64,000 bases of DNA from positions 1 through 64,000 of the forward strand of contig NZ_JALHLF010000005.1 of assembly GCF_022832435.1 (NCBI RefSeq), in the 5' to 3' direction. The first letter of the stretch is position 1. Each line of letters begins with the position of its first letter. Below are positions 54,480-63,123 of the stretch, piece by piece. This DNA is from Novosphingobium organovorum (GTDB taxonomy: Bacteria > Pseudomonadota > Alphaproteobacteria > Sphingomonadales > Sphingomonadaceae). The position numbers were made by a program, and so were the translations under genes. A model generated the notes under the pieces. That model saw only the letters and a list, made by a program, of their open reading frames with translations, was not told the DNA's origin and did no database searches.

Positions 54480-55335
54480 AAGCGGCCTCCTGGGTTTCGT
54501 GGGCACGGCGTCGCCAGACTTTCTCGTCGGGGGCGAATTCGGTGAAGTTTTCGCGCTCGGGCGAAAAGTGGACGGTCTCCTTGGAGCCGAGCCCGAGGAA
54601 GCCGCCAGGTGGCAGCGAGCGCGAGAACAGGCCCAGCGCGCGGTCTTGCAGCGTGCGGTCGAAGTAGATCAGCACGTTGCGGCTGGAGACGAACTGGACC
54701 TCGGAAAACACCGCGTCGCTGGCCAGGTTGTGGTCGGCGAAGACCGCGCGCTGGCGCAGGCTCGGGTCGAACCGGGCGACGCCATAGTGCGCGGTGTAGT
54801 AATCCGACAAAGAGGCCTTGCCGCCCGCCTCGCGGTAATTGCGCGAGAAGCCCGAGAGTCGCTCGATCTCGAAGATGCCGGCCTTGGCGCGTTCGAGCGC
54901 GGCGGTGTTGATGTCGGTGCAGTAGAACAAGGTGCGCTCCTCGAGCCCTTCCTCGCGAAAGAGGATGGCCATCGAGTAGAATTCCTCGCCATTGGCGCAG
55001 CCCGCGATCCACACCTTGATCGAGGGCCAGGTGCGCAAGTGCGGGATCACCCGTTCGCGGATTGCGCGAAAATATTCCGGATCGCGGAACATGTCGCTGA
55101 CCTGGATGGTCATGAAGCCGATCAGTTCGGGCAGGCATTCGGGCTGGTGGAGCACGCGTTCGAGCAGGCCGGCAAGGTTGGCGTGGCCGAAGTGAACTTG
55201 CGCGCGCTGGAGGCGGCGCAGCACCGAAGTACGGGAATACTCGCGAAAATCGTACTGATAACGCCGCCAGATCGCCTCCACCAGCAGGTCGAGTTCGATC
55301 TCCTCCACGCTGTCGCCGCTGCGCATGACCATCAT
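54469..55335 (-). CDS. CheR-type protein-glutamate methyltransferase
   Basis: 288 residues. SAM-dependent methyltransferase of the CheR family: N-terminal helices (YDFREYSRTSVLRRLQRAQV), then IKVWIAGCANGEEFYSMAI with the SAM loop, and the C-terminal SRNVLIYFDRTLQDRALGLF. Partners normally are chemoreceptors, but no receptor or CheB lies nearby. The start ATG 55335 overlaps the upstream kinase stop as ATGA. Its 3' end overlaps the next gene, so all three are translationally coupled. The methylation target is unknown; a sensor part of the operon's own kinases is conceivable. Confidence 0.92.
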   Translation of the reverse strand: MMVMRSGDSVEEIELDLLVEAIWRRYQYDFREYSRTSVLRRLQRAQVHFGHANLAGLLERVLHQPECLPELIGFMTIQVSDMFRDPEYFRAIRERVIPHLRTWPSIKVWIAGCANGEEFYSMAILFREEGLEERTLFYCTDINTAALERAKAGIFEIERLSGFSRNYREAGGKASLSDYYTAHYGVARFDPSLRQRAVFADHNLASDAVFSEVQFVSSRNVLIYFDRTLQDRALGLFSRSLPPGGFLGLGSKETVHFSPERENFTEFAPDEKVWRRRAHETQEAAYAE

Positions 55336-58300
55336 GGGCGGGGCATCCACACGCGCACGAGGCTGAGCAGCTTGTCGACGTCGAGCGGCTTTGGCAGGTA
55401 ATCGTTGGCGCCCGCATCGAGGCATTCGCGGTGGTCGCGTTCCATCGCCTTGGCGGTCAGCGCGATGATCGGCAGCGATTGCCACTGCACGTCCTTGCGA
55501 ATTTCGCGCATGCAGGTGAGGCCGTCCATCTCGGGCATCATGATGTCCATCAGCACGAGGTCGACCGGGGCGCCGTCGCTGTCGGCCGAGCGGGCCAGCT
55601 CGCTCAGCGCTTCCAGGCCATTGCGCGCGATGCGCACGTTCACCCCGTGCGGTTCGAGTACCGAGGTGAGCGCGTAGACGTTGCGGATGTCGTCCTCGAC
55701 CACGAGGATCTGGCGCCCCTCGAGTGCGGCGTCGCGGCCGAGCGAACGCGCCAGCAGTTTCTGCTTGTCGTCGGGCAGTTCGGAAACGACCTGGTGGAGG
55801 AACAGCGTCACTTCGTCGAGCAGACGCTCCGGGCTCTTGGCGCCCTTGATGATGATCGACTTGGAATAGCGGCGCAGGCGCATTTCCTCTTCGAGCGAGA
55901 GGTCGCGCCCGGTGTAGACGATCACCGGGGGGAAGCTGACGGCTTCATCGGTCGAGAGGCGCTCGAGCAGGTCGAGCCCGGTCATGTCGGGCAGGTTGAG
56001 GTCGAGCACCATGCAGTCGAACGTGTCGCTGCCCAGCCGTTCGAGGCAATCGGCGGCGGTCTGCACCTCGAGCGTTTCGACATCGCGCGAGGCGAGCAGG
56101 TGGTGAAGCGATTCGGCCTGGGTGGCGTCGTCCTCGACGATCAGCACGCGGCGCAGGCGCTGCGCCATGCGCGCCTCGAGCCCTTCGAGCATCGTCACCA
56201 GCGTCTCACGCGCGACCGGCTTGAACAGGTAACCGACCGCGCCGCTCGCCAGCGCGTCGTGATCGTCGTGATCGGCCGAGACGATATGGACCGGGATGTG
56301 GCGCGTGCGCGTGTCGCGCTTGATGCGGTCAAGCACCGAGAGCCCGGTGTGATCGGGCAGGTGCATGTCGAGGATCACCGCCTGGGGGAGGTACTGGCGG
56401 GCGAGCAGCGCGCCTTCGTCCGCCGTGCCCGCGATCAGCACCTGGAAGCCCACCTCGTGGGCGATGTCGGCGAGGATGCCGGCGAAGGCGGGATCGTCCT
56501 CGACGACGAGGATCGTGCGCGAATCCCCGGTCAGCGCCTCACGGTCGTCGGGGATGATCGGGGGCGAGGGGGCGAACGGCGCGCGCGCGGCGGTGGCCGG
56601 AGCGCTTGCCGGGGGTGTTTCGCGCAGGCCGAGCGGGGGGCGCGTGCGCTCCGTGTTCGGCGCGGTGAAGTGGCGCGGCAGGGTGATGGTGAAGGCGCTT
56701 CCCTGGCCGGGTTCGCTTTCCAGCGTGATCGCACCGCCCAGCAGGCCGGCCAGCTCGCGCGAGATCGACAGGCCAAGTCCGGTGCCGCCGTACTTGCGCG
56801 CGATGCCGCCATCGGCCTGGCGGAAGGCTTCGAAGATGGTCTCGCGCTGGGCTTCGGGAATGCCGGTTCCGGTGTCGCGCACGGTGAAGGCGAGCCGCTG
56901 CGCGTCGGGTGCGGTGACCGCGATCGCGACCTCGCCCTCGGCGGTGAACTTGAGCGCGTTCGAGAGGAAATTGCGCAGCACCTGTTCGAGCCGCAGGAAG
57001 TCGGTCTCGATCGTCTCGGGCGCGTCGGGCGCGGTCTCGAAGCGCAGGGCCAGCCCCTTGCGCTCGGCCGAGGCGCCGAAGGCGTCGCCCAGCTTGCGCA
57101 GCAGGTCGGCGATGCGCACGTCGCTGGGGTCGAGATCGAGCCGGCCGGCCTCGATCTTGGAAATGTCGAGCACGTCGTTGATGAGCGTGAGCAGGTCGTT
57201 GCCCGAAGTCTCGATCGTGCGCGCGTAGCGCACCTGTTCCTCGCTGAGGTTGGCGCCGCGGTTGTCGGCGAGCAGGCGTGCCATGATGAGCAGCGAGTTG
57301 AGCGGGGTGCGCAGCTCGTGGCTCATGTTGGCGAGGAATTCGGACTTGTAGCGGCTGGCCTGTTCCAGCTCGTCGGTCTGGGTGCGCAACCGGGCCTGCG
57401 CGCGGGCGAGTTCGTCGCGCTGCGATTCGAGCGAAGCGGTCTGCTCCTCGAGTTGGGCGTTCGTGCGTTCGAGATCGGCCTGCTGGCTTTCGAGCTGCGA
57501 CTGCGAGGCCTGGAGGAGCTTGGCCTGGGCCTCCAGTTCGTCGTTGGTGGCGCGCAGTTCCTCGCTCTGGTTCTGCAGCTCCTCGGCTTGCTGCTGGGTT
57601 TCGGAAAGCAGCTGTTCGAGCCGCGCGCGGTACTTCGCGGCGCGCAGGGCGACACCCATGATGCCCGAGATGCGATCGAGGAATTCGGGGGCGAGATCGG
57701 CCTCGGCCTCCGGACTGTCGAGGAAGGCGATCTCGATCAGGCCGTTGGTGCGCGCGTCGATCGCGCTGGTGCCGATCACCAGCCGCTCGGGATGGCCGCG
57801 GCCCATGGCGCTGCCAAAGGTGATGTAGCCCTTCGGAACGCGGGTGATGGTCGCGCTGCGGCCATCGGCGATGGCCTCGCCGAGCAGGCCGTCGCCGCGC
57901 TCGATCGTCTCGGGCACGTCGGCGCCCGGCGGGATGGCGTAGCCCGCGATACGGCGGAAGACGCCATCGTCGTTGACGTAGAGCAGCGCGGCGCAGGCGC
58001 CGAAGCGGCGGGCGATGAAGGTCAGCGCCCGCTCGCCCAGGTCCTGCAGGCTGAGATTGCCCTGGAGCGCGCGGGCAATGTCGGTCTCGGCCTCGCGCAG
58101 GTGCTGCTCGCGTCGGCTGGCGTTGCGCATGGTGATGAACACCGTGCCGATGCCAGCCAGCATCATCGTCGTGGCGCAGGCCAGCGTGCGGTTGATGAAG
58201 GCGAAGTCGTCCGATGCGTTGGTCGGGGCGAGCATGAAGCCGGCGACGATCAGCAGGCACGCGCTGGCCCCGACGGTGACCGGGGCAAGCCGGTGGCGGG

Positions 58301-58451
58301 CGAGAAAGGCCAGCGTGGTGGGAATGAGGTAAAGAACCCAGATTCCCATGCCCAGGGGCGAGGTGGCATCGGCCGCGAAAGTGAGGCCCAGCAGGACGGC
58401 CAGCAGGGCGTAGAGCAGGGGGCGGGAGTCGAGTGCGCGTACGATCGTCAT
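55332..58451 (-). CDS. membrane hybrid histidine kinase with GAF domain and three receivers
   Basis: 1039 residues. An N-terminal membrane region (about 10-107) is followed by a GAF-like sensor (about 125-272). A long coiled coil (about 272-369) is rich in Gln, Glu and Ser. The HisKA box FLANMSHELRTPLNSLL carries His378. The ATPase domain (GGTGLGLSISRELAGLLGGA) comes next. Three receivers follow (VILDMHLPDHTG; MVLDLNLPDMTG; VLMDIMMPEMDG), each with the aspartate. Three receivers on one kinase suggest phosphorelay branching. ATG 58451 is the start. First gene of the operon with cheR and the HWE kinase. Confidence 0.94.
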   Translation of the reverse strand: MTIVRALDSRPLLYALLAVLLGLTFAADATSPLGMGIWVLYLIPTTLAFLARHRLAPVTVGASACLLIVAGFMLAPTNASDDFAFINRTLACATTMMLAGIGTVFITMRNASRREQHLREAETDIARALQGNLSLQDLGERALTFIARRFGACAALLYVNDDGVFRRIAGYAIPPGADVPETIERGDGLLGEAIADGRSATITRVPKGYITFGSAMGRGHPERLVIGTSAIDARTNGLIEIAFLDSPEAEADLAPEFLDRISGIMGVALRAAKYRARLEQLLSETQQQAEELQNQSEELRATNDELEAQAKLLQASQSQLESQQADLERTNAQLEEQTASLESQRDELARAQARLRTQTDELEQASRYKSEFLANMSHELRTPLNSLLIMARLLADNRGANLSEEQVRYARTIETSGNDLLTLINDVLDISKIEAGRLDLDPSDVRIADLLRKLGDAFGASAERKGLALRFETAPDAPETIETDFLRLEQVLRNFLSNALKFTAEGEVAIAVTAPDAQRLAFTVRDTGTGIPEAQRETIFEAFRQADGGIARKYGGTGLGLSISRELAGLLGGAITLESEPGQGSAFTITLPRHFTAPNTERTRPPLGLRETPPASAPATAARAPFAPSPPIIPDDREALTGDSRTILVVEDDPAFAGILADIAHEVGFQVLIAGTADEGALLARQYLPQAVILDMHLPDHTGLSVLDRIKRDTRTRHIPVHIVSADHDDHDALASGAVGYLFKPVARETLVTMLEGLEARMAQRLRRVLIVEDDATQAESLHHLLASRDVETLEVQTAADCLERLGSDTFDCMVLDLNLPDMTGLDLLERLSTDEAVSFPPVIVYTGRDLSLEEEMRLRRYSKSIIIKGAKSPERLLDEVTLFLHQVVSELPDDKQKLLARSLGRDAALEGRQILVVEDDIRNVYALTSVLEPHGVNVRIARNGLEALSELARSADSDGAPVDLVLMDIMMPEMDGLTCMREIRKDVQWQSLPIIALTAKAMERDHRECLDAGANDYLPKPLDVDKLLSLVRVWMPRP

Positions 58452-58687
58452 TCCAACTTCGACGCGCTGCCCGTTCGGCTGCGCGCCGTTAACCTCCTGA
58501 TGCAGCTGCCTGGATCGCTCAACGCGTTTTCTTCCAAATGGTTCCAGACTTTTTTGCGATGCTCTGCCGCGGGTTCGCACAAGGGGTGAAAACGGGGGCG
58601 TGCGGGGGCTCCAAATTATCCTTAACCTTTTGGCTCTAAACGGTGAGGGGTGCGGCGCACGAAGGAATGAGGCTGGGGCTGGGACGA

Positions 58688-60664
58688 ATGAAGTTGTCGG
58701 TTGTACGGGCGCTGGGCCGGATCATACGGGACAAGCGCGGCAATATCCTCCCCTTGGCCGCCATCGGCATGGTGCTGCTGACCGCGATGATCGGCGGCGG
58801 GGTCGATTTCAGCCGGGTCTACCGTGCGCGCAACCAGCTCCAGGCGGCTTGCGACGCGGGTGTGCTGGCCGGGCGTCATGCGGTGACGACCGACGGCTAC
58901 GACGCCGATGCCGAGGCCGAGGCGGACAAGTTCTTCGAGGTCAATTTCACCTTCGGCGACGGGGCGACCTTCACCAGTTCATCCGACGATGATGGCAACA
59001 ACGTCGAGGGCGTGGCGAGCTATACCGTCAACCTGCTGATCATGCGCCTGTTCGGGTTCAACAGCTTCGCCCTGACCACCAACTGCACCGCCTCGATGGG
59101 GGTGGGCAATGCCGACGTGATGATGGTGCTCGACACCACCGGCTCGATGACCACCGCGCTGGGGAGCACCACGCGCATCGCCGCGCTGCGCACCGCGATG
59201 AAGAATTTCTATTCCACGCTGTCGGGCTCGCTGGGCGATTCCAACGCGCGCGTGCGCTATGGCTTCGTGCCTTACAGTACGACGGTCAACGTCGGGCACC
59301 TGCTCTACAACCTCAACCCCGATTACATCGCCGACACCCACACCTACCAGTCGCGGGTGCCCTATTTCATCGACTATTCGACCGCGACCGAAACGGGCTC
59401 GAGCACGAGCACCGGGTCGAGCTCGCTGAGCAGCAGCGGCAGGTACTCCAACACCTCGTATTCCTCGCAGTCCAGTTGCGAGAGCGCGCTGCCGACGAGC
59501 GACACCTCCTATTCGGATTCGGGCAGCGCTTCGACCAGCACTTCGACCAGTTCGTCCTCGGATACCTCGGTCACGGTCACCCAGACCAGCTCGCAGCCCC
59601 AGACCATGACGACTTACGCCTGCGTCGCGTCCTCGAGTGGCGGTGGTGGTTACGGCCACGGCAGCAGCAGCACCAAGTACTATATTTATTATTACACCTA
59701 CACGCGCACGTCCAAAACGACGACGACGTATAGTGCCTCGTACACCAACACGCCGACCTCGAACTCGACGTTCGACCACTGGAAGTACATGGCGGTCGAC
59801 TACGATACGAGCACGTTCAAGACGTTCGCTTCGACGACCACCTACACCGGCTCGAGCGGCGCTTCGGTCAGTTCGACCTGGGACGGCTGCATCGAGGAAC
59901 GGGCGACCGAGGCGGCCGATGCGGACGACATCGACTGGTCGTCGAGCGATGGCTATTCGCCCAGCGGGATGCTCGACATGGACATCGACACCGCGCCCGA
60001 TGAAAGCGACGACAGCACCAAATGGGCGCCGCTGTGGTATCAGATCGTCTACACGCGTGCGGGAACGTCGACCAGCAACACCAACTCCTTCAGCCTCGCC
60101 ACCTCGACCACGGGGTCGTCGTCGACGGTATCCGAAACCTGTCCTTACGCGTCGCAGGGACTGGAAGAGATGTCGCAGTCCGACTTCGATGCCTACGCCG
60201 ATTCGCTGACGGCATCGGGTAATACCTATCTCGATGTGGGTATGGCCTGGGGCGGACGCCTCCTCTCGCCCGATGGTATTTTTTCCAGCACGGTCAACGA
60301 AGAGCCGAGCAATGGCGCGGAAGTGTCGCGGCATATCATCTTCATGACCGACGGCGAGATGCAGACGGCGCTCACCGTCAGCTCTGCGTGGGGGGTTGAG
60401 TGGTTCAACCGCCTGGTCACCGACAGCGGCGGCAGTGCCTCGCAGTCCGACGATCGCCACACCGCCCGCTTCCTCGCCGAATGCAAGGCGATCAAGGCCA
60501 AAGGTATCCGCATCTGGGTGATCGCGTTCACCTCGTCGCTGTCCGATGATCTGACGACCTGCGCCTCGGACGACAGTTCGTTCACCGCCAGCAGCAGCAG
60601 CGACCTCAACGACGCCTTTCAGGAAATCGCCAAGGAAGTCGGCGAGTTGCGGATCGTTTCGTGA
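58688..60664 (+). CDS. TadG-like pilus protein with von Willebrand A domain
   Basis: 658 residues. The N-terminal TadE/TadG-like helix is visible as GNILPLAAIGMVLLTAMIGG, followed by VDFSRVYRARNQLQAACDAG. The von Willebrand A core begins MMVLDTTGSMT (Asp149, MIDAS-like) and resumes near the C-terminus (RHIIFMTDGEMQT). Residues about 230-395 form a Ser/Thr/Tyr-rich low-complexity insertion (59375-59870). The protein is probably anchored in the membrane and exposed to the periplasm or surface. ATG 58688 is chosen over ATG 58667. The end overlaps the next gene as GTGA. Confidence 0.86.
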   Translation: MKLSVVRALGRIIRDKRGNILPLAAIGMVLLTAMIGGGVDFSRVYRARNQLQAACDAGVLAGRHAVTTDGYDADAEAEADKFFEVNFTFGDGATFTSSSDDDGNNVEGVASYTVNLLIMRLFGFNSFALTTNCTASMGVGNADVMMVLDTTGSMTTALGSTTRIAALRTAMKNFYSTLSGSLGDSNARVRYGFVPYSTTVNVGHLLYNLNPDYIADTHTYQSRVPYFIDYSTATETGSSTSTGSSSLSSSGRYSNTSYSSQSSCESALPTSDTSYSDSGSASTSTSTSSSSDTSVTVTQTSSQPQTMTTYACVASSSGGGGYGHGSSSTKYYIYYYTYTRTSKTTTTYSASYTNTPTSNSTFDHWKYMAVDYDTSTFKTFASTTTYTGSSGASVSSTWDGCIEERATEAADADDIDWSSSDGYSPSGMLDMDIDTAPDESDDSTKWAPLWYQIVYTRAGTSTSNTNSFSLATSTTGSSSTVSETCPYASQGLEEMSQSDFDAYADSLTASGNTYLDVGMAWGGRLLSPDGIFSSTVNEEPSNGAEVSRHIIFMTDGEMQTALTVSSAWGVEWFNRLVTDSGGSASQSDDRHTARFLAECKAIKAKGIRIWVIAFTSSLSDDLTTCASDDSSFTASSSSDLNDAFQEIAKEVGELRIVS

Positions 60665-61305
60665 GCAGGAGCGGCACCTTGCGCGCGCGGGGCCCGCGAA
60701 GGCGCCGGATCGCGCGGGCGATGGCGCTCGGGCGGGCCGGGCTGAGTGACGTTCGCGGGGTGACGGCTCTTGAATTCGCCGTGGCGGGGCCGATCCTGAT
60801 CCTGCTCCTGTTGGGCTGCCTTGACCTTGGGCAGATGCTCTATGCCTCGGCGCTGCTGCGCGGCGCGGTGCAGCAAGTGGCGCGTGACGCGACACTGGAA
60901 ACCGCCGACACGGATGATCTCGATACCTACCTGGAGAAGATCGTCGGCGATGTGGCACCGGGCGCCACCTTCACGATATCGCGTAAGAGCTATTACGATT
61001 TTTCCGACGTCGGACGCGCGGAATCGTGGGACGATTCCAACGACAACGACGTGTGCGATGACGGCGAGGCCTACGTCGATGAAAACGGCAACGGGCAATG
61101 GGACGAGGATATCGGGGTAAGCGGTAACGGGAGTGCGAGCGATTCGGTGCTTTACACGGTGACGATGACCTTCTCGCCGCTCTTCCCGGTTCCGTTTCTC
61201 TCCAGTTCCTCGAGCGAGCACACCCTGACCGCCAGCGCTTTCAAGAAGAACCAGCCCTATGCGTCGCAAGATGACTACGGCTCGTCGGCCGGGACGTGCG
61301 ACTGA
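60661..61305 (+). CDS. TadE-like minor pilin-type protein
   Basis: 214 residues. The TadE motif reads GVTALEFAVAGPILILLLLG, then CLDLGQMLYASALLRGAVQQ. The rest is an acidic Asp/Asn-rich domain (SNDNDVCDDGEAYVDENGNG) that could bind calcium, then a beta-rich end (LYTVTMTFSPLFPVPF). The GTG start overlaps the previous stop (GTGA), and the end overlaps the next start. The Tad secretion ATPase, prepilin and outer-membrane genes are not in this window, so the cluster may be accessory to a Tad locus elsewhere. Confidence 0.86.
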   Translation: MSRSGTLRARGPRRRRIARAMALGRAGLSDVRGVTALEFAVAGPILILLLLGCLDLGQMLYASALLRGAVQQVARDATLETADTDDLDTYLEKIVGDVAPGATFTISRKSYYDFSDVGRAESWDDSNDNDVCDDGEAYVDENGNGQWDEDIGVSGNGSASDSVLYTVTMTFSPLFPVPFLSSSSSEHTLTASAFKKNQPYASQDDYGSSAGTCD

Positions 61306-61973
61306 TGGCCCGTAGGTGGCTTCGCGCTTTGGCCCGGCGGCGTTCGGGCATGGTCCGGCGTGCCTTGGAAATCGGACGGGACACGCGCGGTGTGTCGCTG
61401 ATCGAACTGGCGATCGCCCTTCCGGTGTTGCTGACGCTTGGTCTCTACGGCGGCGAGATGGCCTACATGACGATGACCGACATGCAGGTAAGCATGTTGG
61501 CGACGTCCTTGGCCGACAACGCCTCGCGTCTTGGCCAGACCGACAACAGTTCGGTGACGCCGACCGTTACCGAGACGGAAATCAACTCGATCATGACCGG
61601 CGCACTGACCGAAGGTTCGCCGTTCTATTTCGAGAACCACGGCCGCATCATCCTTTCCAGTCTGGAATACGACAGCGATACCGGCGGGCAGTACATCCAC
61701 TGGCAGCGCTGCTCGGGCGAGCTTGACCGCTCCTCGGCCTACGGCGAGGAAGGCGATACCGTGACCAGCATGGGCGCCTCGGGGCACACGGTGACGGCCA
61801 GCAGCGGATCGGCGGTGATGTTCGTCGAGGTTTACTACAACTACCAGCCGCTGTTCGGGAACATCTTCGTCAAGGACACCACGTTCTACCACGAAGCGGC
61901 TTTCCTCATTCGTGACGATCGCAATCTGACCAGTGGCGTGACCGGTAGCGGCAGCACGTCCGACTGTTCCTGA
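61305..61973 (+). CDS. TadE-like minor pilin-type protein
   Basis: 222 residues. The TadE helix is GVSLIELAIALPVLLTLGLYGGEM, preceded by a basic N-terminus (RRWLRALARRRSG). The exported domain is Ser/Thr- and Tyr-rich (SGSAVMFVEVYYNYQPLFGN). Cys pairs (QRCSGE; TSDCS) might form a disulfide. ATG 61305 overlaps the upstream stop (TGATG). Third gene of the overlapping Tad-type run; no terminator is evident after it. Confidence 0.84.
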   Translation: MARRWLRALARRRSGMVRRALEIGRDTRGVSLIELAIALPVLLTLGLYGGEMAYMTMTDMQVSMLATSLADNASRLGQTDNSSVTPTVTETEINSIMTGALTEGSPFYFENHGRIILSSLEYDSDTGGQYIHWQRCSGELDRSSAYGEEGDTVTSMGASGHTVTASSGSAVMFVEVYYNYQPLFGNIFVKDTTFYHEAAFLIRDDRNLTSGVTGSGSTSDCS

Positions 61974-62086
61974 AGGCTCTCGGGCGGGCAGCTCCGCTTG
62001 CCTGTGGTGGTGCCTTTGCGGGTGCCCGTGCTGGTCTTTGCGACCGATCAAGGTTAGCCTTGCGCATCCAGGGTAGGGCAAGGGGC

Positions 62087-62698
62087 ATGAACCGGCCCCG
62101 ACCCTTTGCCAGCACCAGCGGGAGCATGACACTGGGCCAGCGTCAGCCCTTGACCGAACCGACCCGCGTGGGTGACGAACCGCTCGGGCGGGATGATGCG
62201 CTGCTGCGGGACAGGGCGGTGGTGCGCGCGCTGCGCGACATGGCGCTTTGTGCGGGCGGGACGGTGCTCGGCGCACGGCTCGACGGCCCGCTGGCTTTTC
62301 TGGCCATGCAGTCGATCTGCAGCGGCGACGGCTTCGATCCGATCGGCGCCATCGCGGTTCATGCCCGCGTGCTGCCGATGACGAGCGCGATCATGGCCGT
62401 CATCGCCCTCCTGTGCCAGTGGCCTGGGCCCATGCCTCGGGCAACGGCCTTGGCCATGACCGGGCGCGATCGCGCGCTGCGCTGGGTCGCGTTCGGGGTG
62501 CGCGCGATGATGCTGTTCGTTGCCATGATGCTGGTGATGAGCGTGATGCAGGCACCCTTCCGCCTGTTGGCCCCGGCGTCCGCGTCCGGCGCGGTGCTGG
62601 CGTCGGTCACGGGGATGTTGCTGCTCGCGGTGGTTACCGCCGTGGTGCGTCCGCTGGCGCTGCGCGTGCCGTTCCTCATTCCCTTCTGCTGCCGTTGA
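62087..62698 (+). CDS. membrane protein, unknown function
   Basis: About 203 residues from ATG 62087 (TTG 62060 and ATG 62126 are alternatives). Three or four hydrophobic stretches (SAIMAVIALLCQWPG; ALRWVAFGVRAMMLFVAMML; GAVLASVTGMLLLAVVTAVV) follow a charged N-terminal third. Methionine and alanine content is high. No recognisable family. It lies after the Tad-type genes with an 86-113 bp gap and may belong to the same transcript. Confidence 0.5.
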   Translation: MNRPRPFASTSGSMTLGQRQPLTEPTRVGDEPLGRDDALLRDRAVVRALRDMALCAGGTVLGARLDGPLAFLAMQSICSGDGFDPIGAIAVHARVLPMTSAIMAVIALLCQWPGPMPRATALAMTGRDRALRWVAFGVRAMMLFVAMMLVMSVMQAPFRLLAPASASGAVLASVTGMLLLAVVTAVVRPLALRVPFLIPFCCR

Positions 62699-62754
62699 TG
62701 GCCCCGATCCGCTCCGCGCTGGGTGATCCGGTTTTGCAGCTGTTAAATTGCGAA

Positions 62755-62783
62755 TTGATCGCAGTAATTGTGCGCCTTATGCT
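62755..62783 (+). promoter_or_regulatory. candidate sigma-70 promoter
   Basis: TTGATC (62755-62760), 17-bp spacer, TATGCT (62778-62783). If used, it would give a leader of about 330 nt before the PEP-CTERM gene, or a separate short RNA. Confidence 0.4.
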
Positions 62784-63009
62784 TTGTTTTACACATTGGG
62801 GCGGCGTGTGTTCTTGATGTTGCCGGCGCGGCGGTAACATTGTTGCGGAGAGGCGGCGGTCCTCGCTGTGAACAGGTCGTGTATAATCGCTTTATATCAG
62901 CCTGTTGTTTGGCGTCGCTTGGCACGCGAACGGAGCGGCTGGCACTTGCCTGCGAGGGTGGGTGAGGACGCGCGACCCGGCCATTTTCTGCGGTTTGTCG
63001 GTATATTTT

Positions 63010-63027
63010 ACAGATTTTCGGATCTGT
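63010..63027. promoter_or_regulatory. inverted repeat, operator candidate
   Basis: ACAGAT-TTTCGG-ATCTGT: perfect 6-bp halves with a 6-bp spacer, 97 bp before the PEP-CTERM start and just downstream of TATATT (63002-63007). Confidence 0.4.
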
Positions 63028-63123
63028 GCGTTTCTGTGGTTAACTAGCAGGCCTTATTTCGAGGCTGGTACGGCTCTTGCTTAATGGATCTTCGGCTGAT
63101 GTTAACCAAAGGAGGGGCGACCG

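Larger units (their letters stand above)
62699..63123. other. 425-bp regulatory region upstream of the PEP-CTERM gene
   Basis: AT-richer than the rest of the window. It contains a candidate promoter (62755-62783), a perfect inverted repeat ACAGAT-N6-ATCTGT (63010-63027), several GTTAAC-type sites (near 63039 and 63099), and AAGGAGG before the start. No supported gene lies in it. Confidence 0.55.

Noticed and set aside
55431-58589. A 1052-codon open frame opposite the hybrid histidine kinase
   Set aside because: No start signal and no recognisable fold; it arises from codon bias on the opposite strand of a long real gene.
62768-62965. A 65-codon frame starting MCALCFVLHIGAACVL ahead of the PEP-CTERM gene
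   Set aside because: It has no ribosome-binding site and overlaps the candidate promoter; its hydrophobic start is the only support.
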